The position numbers and the translations under genes were made by a program. The notes beneath the pieces are model-generated. The model saw only the letters and a program-made list of their open reading frames with translations, had not been told where the DNA came from and did no database searches. From Branchiostoma belcheri (Eukaryota > Chordata > Leptocardii > Amphioxiformes > Branchiostomatidae), in contig NW_017802691.1 of NCBI RefSeq assembly GCF_001625305.1, positions 16,818-80,817 on the forward strand: a DNA stretch of 64,000 nt. Reading direction: 5' to 3'. Positions 43,034-53,610 of the stretch are shown piece after piece; the stretch's first letter is position 1; each line of letters starts with the position of its first letter.

Positions 43034-43278
43034 TAGCCTGGTATCCAGTCTGATTCGTGGTCGGGGCCGCAAGAGCTCTGGCCCGCCCGCCTCACATAAG
43101 CTTCCCGGTGTGTATTTCACGAGAGATCCCCGAGCATACTGTCTCTGATTAGCGTAACACTCCTACCGGGACGGTCTGTTGCACTGGGCGGGGGAAGCTA
43201 TTAGAGCCCCCGAAGAAACAACCTGCCTGCCCGAACACCCCAATACCCCCAATCACGATCAGACTGGATACCAGGCTA
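43034..43278. mobile_element. 245-bp hAT-type MITE with 8-bp target duplication
   Basis: TAGCCTGGTATCCAGTCTGAT and its complement form the ends, and AGAGTGAC lies directly outside both (43,026-43,033 and 43,279-43,286). An exact 8-bp duplication is diagnostic of hAT transposition. The interior is GC-rich and non-coding. This element defines the ends shared with 29,116 and 39,356. Confidence 0.9.
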
Positions 43279-43286
43279 AGAGTGAC

Positions 43287-44570
43287 AGACTCTAGTCAGA
43301 TCATAGAGGTTAAGAACAACCTCCTTGGTCAGATGAAGTTGTAAAAGAGTTACAGATGGGGACAGGGGAAGTAAATTAAAGCATTTTCTGACTTACCAGC
43401 CTAAAACTTACAGTGTATGAATTATGAACACACACACACAAACACACACTCACACACACACTCACACCTAAAATCAAGCAATTGTTATCTGAAAACTAAA
43501 CTATAAAGGACCACCTAGAGTGCAAACATTGATGCAATGTTGCAAATCTATACAGTCAACAGGACTGTTTCAATTGAGAAACAAGAAATGAATTCAAAAT
43601 CATTGTGGCCTAACAGTTGTAAAACAAGCTTGGATGCATAACAAGACTAATATCCTACTCCAATGGCTCCAGATATAGGGACTTTTCCTGCAGATATGTC
43701 AGCAGAAATGTCTGCAGGAAAGATCTGATTTCTGCAGGCAGGAATTTAGGTTTCCCCGGCAAAAATTTCTGCACAAATTCTCCCTCAGAAATTCCTGCAA
43801 GAAAAATTCTTCCTGCAGAAATTTCTAGAGTATATGTTGGCTCCTTTTTCAAGACTTACTTCATTGTTATGTATTAAAGATGTTAAGTATTAATAGAAAA
43901 AATAAATATGTAGCAAAGAATTCTGTCTGTTAATGTAAGCACATAAGAAGCTGTGAAATGGGATTTCTATTTCAGCAAGTGGGGTGCGGCGAACTGTTCT
44001 CTCAACGGACAAACTCTCTTGGCATGCTTATCTCTCTACTTGGCCGATTTCTACTCTTTCCAGCCGCCTCCCCAAGCCTGGTAGAGGCTAGGTGATAAGG
44101 GATACACCACATTGTTCCCACTAGAGAACACACGCCTTTCAAATTGCAAAATGAGCCAAAATTTGGTGTTTACCTAGATTGAAAAATACAAGAACATCAG
44201 TTCCAATGTGCAAATCTGGTATTTGAATTTTCCAGTTATTCTATTATAGAACATTTTGAATCCCGTGCTGTATATCTAGTTGTGACACAGACCAGAACAA
44301 CCATAAAGATAGAATACTACACAGTGTATTCCACATCGCCCAAGGTACCAGCCTGACCGCGGGGTCAGCCATCGGGCATCCAATCTGCGGGAGGTCTGAG
44401 GCTGAGGTTGATGTCATAGTGATACCCATCCAAGAAAACAGACATTTTAATGAGAAATGTGCCAAAATTTGGTGTATCTAACCAAGCAAGTTACAGCGTC
44501 ATTTCCAACATCTGAATTCGGTTTCGAAGTTTCGAAATCGGCACACTCGGTTCTTGCAATATGCTTGTGA
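43287..44570. other. no gene; (CA)n run and degenerate repeats
   Basis: An interrupted (CA)n run lies at 43,430-43,467. A fold-back-like stretch with repeated TTCCTGCAGAAATTTCT words lies at 43,685-43,830, flanked by GGCTCC. A diverged copy of the 42,062 MITE lies at 44,309-44,425. No gene. Confidence 0.5.
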
Positions 44571-44574
44571 AATT

Positions 44575-44997
44575 ATGTATAATGGTCCAAAGTGTTATAT
44601 ATAATTATGTATAATGGTCCAAAGGGTTATGTATAATTATGTATAATGGTACAAAGAGTTATACATAATTATGTATAATGGTACAAAGGGTTATGTATAA
44701 TGGTCAAAGGTGTTATGTATAATTATGTATAATGGTCCAAAGGGTTATGTATAATCATGTATAATGGTCCAACGGGTTATGTATAATTATGTATAATACC
44801 AAAATCATTATGTATAATTATACATAATTATAGTATAATTATCTATAATTTGACTATTCCCAAGGGACTCATCAACGCTTTCCGCATATTCATTACCACC
44901 TAATATGTTACCATAAAAAGTATTAAGACAGTTGGGTTAAGCGTTTTGGATTTATGGGTGGGAGTCCATAATTAAAACGTTTTTCCATAATTATATC
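44575..44997 (-). repeat. right copy of inverted AT-rich terminus with minisatellite
   Basis: Reverse complement of 33,680-34,165: the minisatellite (GGTCCAAAG.GTTATGTATAA) comes first, then the 150-bp unique end with GACTCATCAACGCTTTCCGC, ending TTTTTCCATAATTATAT. Together with the left copy it bounds an 11.3-kb segment. Confidence 0.85.
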
Positions 44998-46060
44998 GCG
45001 GCTTGTTGTTCCAATGACGAATAACAGCGTTGATACAAAACAACTTCGAGACAACAAGAAGGCATTTAAAGCTCTTAAAAGCTGAAAAATGCGCAAGTTT
45101 CGAAAAAAAGTATTTTCCAGCGTGTTGAGGAATTTTCTAATTGGGCAACACCAAAGCCTTTGATCCACAAAAACCTCGTTAGAATCGATTCATTTCAGAA
45201 TATTTGCCAAGAGCCTGGATGTGAGGAGACGCAAAAACACTGTCCAGGGTACGTACCGGTTAGAATCAGTTGTTGCAGTTCTGCTAGGAAGTTGGAAAAC
45301 TGAAGCTCTCTCTCCCTCCCAAAAGCTGGCCACACTCTAAGTGTTTGTCCGCACTTAAAGGTACACCTAAACTAAGATAAACTCTTGGGGGGACGTGTTA
45401 AGAGCATATTTTAGTGGGGTTTAGCGAGAGGCTTGGACTCAGTCCAGGGCTACATGTGTGTGTAGGATTGTCCCTAGCTCACAGCTGTCTGTATCTGTCT
45501 CTTACAATATAAACTTCTCTCAACTCTGACGTCATCACGCTTCAAACTTGTGTGGATCTAACAACTTTCAAAACACACGTTTTGCCAAAGACAAACTTGG
45601 AACTGTCGGCTACATGGTCATGTTTTCTGTGCAAGACTTATTCCAGATGCTATCATGTTTTGCCTGGCACGCAGCAAGTTATCATTTTTTTTTGCATACA
45701 AACAAAACAACCTTTTTGAAAAAAGGATTTGGAACCATGAGAAGTGACAGAACATTTTGTGCAGGCCAACTTATATAATTCGTGTTTTGACAATCCAAAA
45801 TAATTTTCTACCTAGTATTAATGTCAGTAACAAGAACTTTTATCCAAATCATGATCAGTAAGAAAAGGACTTTGTAGATAACTATATTATAGAATTCTGA
45901 TGATACGGGATACATGTATTGAGGTGAATGGCAGAGAACAACTTCACAAAAATCTCTAACTTTGAACGATGTTTAATATCAGATGTTGATTGGGCTGATG
46001 GGTAAACAATGGGTAAACTGGCATCAGTGTTGTAGACACAAACTATCCACAAAGCACAAA
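44998..46060. other. no gene recognised
   Basis: An 81-aa minus-strand frame (44,923-45,168) starts outside the repeat and runs into it, so it is not a gene. The remainder has no exon-like segment of the PPP1R12 gene that I could identify, though its C-terminal exons would be expected on this side. Confidence 0.4.
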
Positions 46061-46067
46061 AGTTTAC

Positions 46068-46385
46068 CTTTGTTTTGGTCTCGATCATGATCGAGTATCT
46101 GTTGAACTCTAGTGTTAGTTACCATTGGTGGGGAGTAAAATGCATAAATTATGCTAATTACCTCATAAGCATACCTTACCTTTGTTTTGGTTGTGATCAT
46201 GATCAGGTGTGACTTGAACATAAGCAGCCTCTATGATACATGTAGTTACCATTGGTGGGGAGTAAAATGCATAAATTATGCTAATTACTTCCAGACAATT
46301 ATGCTAATTACTTCATTAACATGCAAGAAACCTTACCTTTGTTTTGGTCCTGATCATGATCGGGAGTGAGTTGAACATCAGGAGC
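46068..46385 (-). repeat. three decaying copies of an exon 3' end with splice donor
   Basis: Segments at 46,337-46,385, 46,180-46,228 and 46,068-46,108 copy the last about 50 bp of the exon at 46,479-46,653. They include the donor (AAAG/GTAAGG in two, AAAG/GTAAAC in the farthest) and the downstream intron with AAATGCATAAATTATGCTAA. The first reads APDVQLTPDHDQDQNK, the second AAYVQVTPDHDHNQNK; the third is diverged. AG dinucleotides precede each. They may be used as small alternative exons or may be inert. Confidence 0.75.
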
Positions 46386-46478
46386 CTCCGTGATGTGACA
46401 ATTGGTGGGGAGTAAAATGCATAAATTATGCTAATTACTGCATTAAAGTATGCATAAATTAACATAAGGAAACCTTAC

Positions 46479-46653
46479 CTTTGTTTTCGTGATCATGATC
46501 AGGAGTGAGTTGAACATCAGGAGCCTCAGTGATAGTTACAGAGGGAGTGTTAGGTGGGGGAGCCGTGCTGATAGGTCCTGAGGGGCGGTCTGTCGTGCCC
46601 GTGTAGTCCCCACTTCCCAGTCGGGCTTGGCGATGGAGGCCAGCCAGACCAAC
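46479..46653 (-). CDS. PPP1R12A: PPP1R12 exon: Pro-rich linker, last one seen
   Basis: Encodes VGLAGLHRQARLGSGDYTGT, a Pro/Thr stretch and APDVQLTPDHDHENK at AAAG/GTAAGG. No close vertebrate counterpart is recognised; phase 0 in and the strong splice sites support it. Its 3' end has been copied three times downstream. Confidence 0.75.
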
Positions 46654-49600
46654 CTGGGGGACAAAATCGTCTGTGTTATAATCCGAACAAATCTTAAAAT
46701 TATGATGATTAGGATGTTAATGTAAATTGTGCAATGCTGGTAAGTTTTTTCAGTACATCGCATTCCAAATCATGTCCCAAAATTGCCCATGTCAAGATTG
46801 GATTGAATTCTGATATAACTGTCAATTGTGCAATGTTTATTAAATCTTTTTTTGTAACAAACATGAAAATGAGTAGGCTGGCAGAGAATTTATGAAGTTA
46901 TAGAACTAAGAGACATTATAGCCATAGTTCACAAACCAATGATCATGTTAGGTCAAAATATCAGGACTGAATCAGATTGTAGGTGCTGACACGTACTGGA
47001 ACAGCAGACAACATATCATAACACCACACATACATGTAGGATTTAACAGTATTGGGAACATATAGTAAATAAAGCAGAAAAAGCTCATGCACAGAACAAA
47101 GCAGTGCTCACCTGTGAGAAGTCACAATCATCACAAAACAGCACAAAAAAAAGCACAGAAAACAGCCTGGTATCTCACAACCCAACAGAGGAGCGGAAAA
47201 GACAGAGGGGAGGGGGGTACACTTGGAGCCAGAGGACAGAAGCTAATAGTTTTACAATCAGAAGTTTATTTCAAGTTGTTTTAAGAAATTCAACTTATAA
47301 ATGCATCAGATTCCAGTATCATAAACCTACTTACAGTTACACTGAGAGAAGGAAAATAACAGATCAAAGTTCTTACTACTAGGAAGAAGAAAATAAAATG
47401 ACAATGACACACAGGTTGACAGATTTCATCTCTTCTGTAGTTCGTTGTGGCTCTCAGTGACACAGAAACACAAGCAAAAACAACATGGAAACAGGACACA
47501 GGACAAAGCAGTAACTAAAGACAATACAACCAGAAATGACCTACACACAGTCCCATACCCTGCAAATGTCTAAGGGCTAGGAAAAGTTATGTTGTGTTTG
47601 GTAAAAAGTTTTTGAAAAAATCTGGTACGCACCTTTATGTCCGATCAAAAATTGTCTCTTGTCAGTGGCTGACCTCAAAAAAGGCTTAGGGTCATGAGGC
47701 TTTTTCTAGGGTATGTTGGGAACACAACATGAACACAACATTTTTCCTAGGCCTAAGAACTCTAAGATACAATATGTAAGATCTATGACTACGGTTTTCT
47801 CACCTCTTTGGCGGTTCCGTTTTCCTTCCCCTCCCTGTCTCTCCTCTCCTTCTCTTCCTTGTCTTTACGGATGGTCTTTTCTGCAGCCTCAAGGTCATCC
47901 ATGGTCACGCCCTTCAGAGAAGAAAAAATGAGTTTTATCGCAAAGTCTTGACGGAAGGCTATTTGCATTAGAAACAGGATAATCACAATGAAAACAATAA
48001 TAATGTGGGACAAGTGAAGTTTCTAACAGTTCTAAATCTAACTTCAGAGGTCACCTGAACCAGCATTTGCAAGCAAATACAAAAAGTTTCCCTTTCCATC
48101 TTTTCCAAAAGTTTCCCATCTGCCAGCCATTTTTAAATCCTGATCACGTCAACCATAAGTTAAGAAAAAGTACCTAATGCTTTGTTTCATAGCATGTGAC
48201 ATAAAAATGAGTTACATTTTGAAATTCACTGTACATGTTTATGTGTTACGTTTTTGTGCAAATAAACAAAAACAATAACAGCTACGGGGGCCGACATCGT
48301 CTACCAGATACCTTTGACCCAGTGTTGACGTCACACTTCAAAGAAGCCACGTGACAAGCCTCACTGGGTCAGTCTACTGAGGAAGACCAGAGTGACTGGT
48401 CGAAAGCTCTAGGTGAGAGAACTTAAAATTTTGTGGAATCAAAAGTTTTAACTCTAAACACATACAATGTGAGAATTTTTGTGTTGCACCATAAGTTTTA
48501 ACTTTAAACAAAACAATAGTAGCATACCTGCGTGGATCTCCTTGTCTCCCTCGCCCTTCGCGAGCGCGCTTTCCTCTGGGTCTCGGATTCCTCGTCTCTC
48601 TGAGGTGCCAGATACGACCTAACGAACACACAACCGAGCCGTCACGCACAATATACAACTCCTGTCCACCCAACAACCACAAGTTCGCTCTTAACCCTAC
48701 ATCATGGCAGGATTGTTTCTCTTATGTACTGTAAATTGTGGAACTTTCATGGTGGTTTTAGTTTAGCAGTGACTTCTCCATTCCAAATTCATAACACTGT
48801 GACTACCTTCAAAAATAGTTTCTTCAGGTTGGTTAAGACTTAGTGTAGGATATTGGCTTTTTCTTTTACACAACCCAACCTTATCTCACCTTGCTTACAG
48901 CGAGAAGCAGAACTCCAGTCAGAAGCTCTGAGGAAGGTGTTTGATAAGACACCAAAACGTATGCAAGGTGACCAAAGTTTGGTTGTGTAAACGAAAACTC
49001 CTATTTCCTATATTGCGAATACCTCTTCCTTGTATGACTGCAACACTATGGAATTTTTCAACCGCAAATTCAAAACATGGCGAAAAACACTTTTTCTCTC
49101 TCTCACTCATTCTTCACTATGGCAAGAACAAAACCACCACGAAAGTTTCACAATTCACAGTAACCATTATCTACAATATTATCATTACTATAGCTGGAAC
49201 ACACTTGGTAAGTGGTGTCAGCCTTTAGGAGATGATATGCGTGGCTCTACCTTTACTACTAACATTTTCCACTAACACTAACACTAACAGTAGTAACTGT
49301 TAGAGAATTAAGCATCCTTCGCTGACCAGCGGTCTCACTGTGAGTGCCTCACCTTCTAGTAGACGTAGAGGTGGTAGTTGTGACAGTAGAGGGGGGTGTT
49401 GTTGATTGTGTTAACGAGGTTAACGAAGAGCTAGCCACTGTGGTCTTGCTGGTTCCAACATCTGACTCACTCCCGCCCTTTCGTCTCATATATAAACTTG
49501 AGGCTGCTGTGTCTGTATTCGCAGCACTGCCATGCACAAATAACATACAAGGCCAGAGGGTTCAACAAACGCATGCAACAACGGAAAATATACACTTAGG

Positions 49601-52600
49601 AAATAAAGAAAAGGAAGTGCATATCAAGTCATCATCAAGTATTATAAGAACAAGCAGGTTTTTTAAAGAAGATTCTGGAGGTTTTGATGACGTCCAAGGC
49701 AAGGCAAAGGTGTTCATTCCTAGTCAAACAAATGCATTTTAAATCTAGCAGGGCACTACGTTACAACATAGGCACATAGCAAATCATGGGCACTTGGTCA
49801 TAACATGGACACATACAGTAGTAGTCATTGGCATGGGCACTTTGTCACAACATGGGCACATAAACAAATCATGGGCATCTTGTCACAATATGGGCACATA
49901 GTCAAACATGGGCACTTGAGCAAACCATTGTTGCAACATGGGCACATGGTCACAATATGGGCACATAAGCAAGGCATGGACACTATGTCAAAACATGGGC
50001 ACAAAGTCAAAACATGGGAACCTGGTCACAACATGACACTCTGTCTACACCACGGGGTATCTAACAGGACAGTCTTTAAAGACAGAATTCAGATCTAGAC
50101 TAGCAGTTCCAGTTCTACAAGTACAAAATGTACTACACATGTGGGCATGTCTCTGTAGATGTATGTATACAAAGTTATAACCCTCCTTAGTCAAGCCTGG
50201 TTTGTTTGTTTGTTTTGTATTGCATAACCGGTAAATCGCCTGGTTGGTTATTTACATTGTCAAACATAAGAACAACTGTTGATGGGTTCTTCTGTTATAC
50301 CACAGATATAGGAAGGTGGGTCCTTATGTGGGAATGAAGATATTATGACTGATATTGAAGTTTTAGCCTTATAACAAGTACAGTTACTGTTACTTACATG
50401 TATAAAAACAGGTTATAGAATGGTGATGTTAGTTTTTTAGATGAAAGTATGATACATGACATGACATGTACCATTCTTGACTTACCACATTCTAAAGTGT
50501 AAAACTTTACCAAAAATAAACATGGATGAACAACTTTAAGTCCTCACATTTGATGAAAAAAACTTGAAGAAAATGTGAAAAAATGAAGTTGCAAATGCGG
50601 CAACATTTAGTGTATTGTTCTTGTGTGAAATGGAATGCATGATTTGGATGAAATGAAGACTTTACATGTTATGTCAATCACTTCAATTTTAACATTTAGC
50701 TTTTCCAAGAAAACAAATTGAACCAAAAGTAACTTGGAATGTTGTTTGAAAGTTAATTTTGTTGCACCTACTTGTCTTTGTCTTTATTGTCAGCAGGAGG
50801 TAATATTCCCAGCCGTCGCAACCTGTCCTCCCGAGACTCAGTCCTGACACACAGATAGACACACAGACACAGCCATGACCACACACGGTCCACTACTAAC
50901 TAACTAACTAACTAACGACATTTCTACTGCAGAAATACAACCACTAGGTTCTGGCATGCTCTTACTAATTCAAAATAACCCTCCACTCTTACTATAATGT
51001 CATGGATGTACATAGAACATCCAAGTACTGTAGTTATCAAGGCTTTGCTTGACAAATAAGCAACATTTACAAATGTAAAAATTCCACCAATCAGTCATCC
51101 ATATGAAACAAAACCTAGACTTTTCATGGTTTTCTTCGAATTTTCATCAGAATTTTGCCCATTGCAGACAAAATATCTTTTCCAACACAACATTTGAAAA
51201 CTATAGCTGTTATGTCATCCTTAAATACGCAAATACGACCTTAAAAGAGACATTCTGCCAAAGTGCTATGCACAATATATTACGGGTTTCACGCAAGCGC
51301 AGTACATTCTACCAAAGTGCTGTGAAACACCAAGGCAGCCATTTTTGGGTAGCCATTTTGTTTTCTAAAACAATCTCATCATGCCTTGCTTTTAGAATGG
51401 TTCAACTTGCTGTTCTATATTACATCCTGACATCATAAGAAGTAGAGGGTCAATTTTTAGATGATACAAGTCAGAAGTTTTCTTTGATTTTGTTTGTGAA
51501 AGGTAAGTAAGTTTGGACTCACTTGTCCTTGTTGTCCTTCTGGGGTTCTGGGGGCATGATACCCAGTCTGCGCAACCTGTCCTCTCGGCTCTCTTTCCTT
51601 TCCTGTAAAATGGGAAAAAAAATTAACTGACAGAGTTACTTAGACCGACAAATACTAGTTACATTAAACTCAACATAAATATTTATATTGTTATATCTAT
51701 AGCATCATGTTAGTTCATGTCCGACATTAGTATCAACCTGTTTATATATTGTATGCTCATTGGTATCCACTTTTGATTAAAATCACCATGAAAGTTTCAA
51801 AATTGGTAGAATATAACTTTATAACTTGTCTAGAAAATGACTATTGAAACAAATCGAAGTTCACATTCAACACTGAGACATTATACATACATGTAGTACT
51901 GGTCTGAAATAAAATTTTCAGCTAGATAGCAAGACAAAACAAAAAGAGCTGAAACAAAACAGAAAAGTACTAGTTAAACGAACTTGAGAAACAGATCACA
52001 TGTACAGGGCACTTTAACTGGAACAGAAGTCTACACAACCCGAAACCGAGGAGGGTACGAGAGAGGAAGGAAGGACGGACAGTCACAGAGCTCACGTCAC
52101 AGGGCGTACTGTCTTACCCTCTCTTTATCCTTCTCTCGCTCCTTCAATCTTTCCTCCCAGGGTTTATAGAATATACTGGGAGTGGAGGGCGATCTTTGCA
52201 ATTTGTCTTTGGACAAATCTCCGTCCTTGTTGTTCGTTTCGGGAACGGCGCTCGAGCTCCCGGTTTTTCTCAAGCCGGCGCGCCAACTGGTGGGCGTCCG
52301 GTCGTCCAGAACCTTTCGCGATGCGCCGGCTGCGGTGCCCGGCTCGTCAGAATCAGACGGTTTGCGCGTGAGGGACGTTGAGGTGGTTGAAGGTCCATGC
52401 TGGGTAGAGGGGGTGATACCATGCAAACTGGGTTAAGCAACGTTAGTGGCAAACTCATGCATGCACACACGTGTTGGATCAAAAGATTTAAGTCAAAACA
52501 GTGTCACATACAATGTACATGTCATACTGTATTAGATCAGCATTCTAGCCATTGCCTGAATTTTTTTTTCTGTCATCTCAATTTTGTTAGATTGGAAACT

Positions 52601-53570
52601 TAAGGCAAAACTAGCCAAGAACTTGCTTGGTAAGTTGTGAAAATTCTTCACATGCCTTCATACCATTTTCAGTGTTTTTAACTTTCGCCATTAGATGTAT
52701 GTCTGCCACTTAAAACATGCTTTACTTTCAACCTTAAAACCAATGCTTTTGAAGCATTATTAAAAAAAAAAGGATGATTATTTAATGGTGAAATGCAAAC
52801 TTTACATGCTGAAAGATTTGTATGTTGATATCATGACAATTAAAAGTGATGGTTAACAGTTATTTTTGTCCAGTAAAGCATCATTGAACACATCAAGAAT
52901 AACTTTGGCACCTGCCTTTACATAACCATAAAACCTAATACCACCTGAGTGTATATCTACCAGACCTACTTATACCCTTACTATAGGTGTCCAAAGACAT
53001 ACCTGGTTGGTGCCTGCAGGAGTGATGCGGGTTAGAGTTACTCCTCCTCCTGTCCTTCGTTCCTTATCCACTCCTATAAACAAACAAACAAATAAATAAA
53101 TAAATTTGCACAAATAGGTTCAATGATGGGGGCAAAATTTTTTGAAATGTCTGACAATTTGCCTCTCTTCTAACAAATAATCCATTGATATTGAAGTTTA
53201 GGATTTGGCAAAAACATCAAAACACTCTTTTGCTAGATAGAGAATGAGAAATAAAGTCTGCTATTTATTCGTTAACGGTAACAATAAGTTTAAAGTAATG
53301 TAGTGACGTGAAAACCGTGAATATGAATTTAAAGTACGACGAAAAAATAAGAAATTACAGTATTTTCTTTACTCTAATTCTACTCTAAGCTTCATGAGTT
53401 GATTTTGACAATCATGTTATTTTTTTTACACTAGCCTTACCTTATGTCTTGGGTTAAGACCTAATAAACCAGTCTACTACTACTACTTCATGTACTACTA
53501 CTACTACTACTACTACTGTACAGTAACTACTACTACTACTAACAGTAGCTACTACTACTACTAACAGTAG

Positions 53571-53610
<40 letters not shown>

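Noticed and set aside
44923-45168. 81-aa minus-strand frame as a PPP1R12 C-terminal exon
   Set aside because: It runs into the inverted AT-rich repeat and lacks the coiled-coil leucine pattern of the MYPT C-terminus.
49805-50098. 97-aa frame with HGH/WAHKQ repeats
   Set aside because: Intronic minisatellite with no family pattern.
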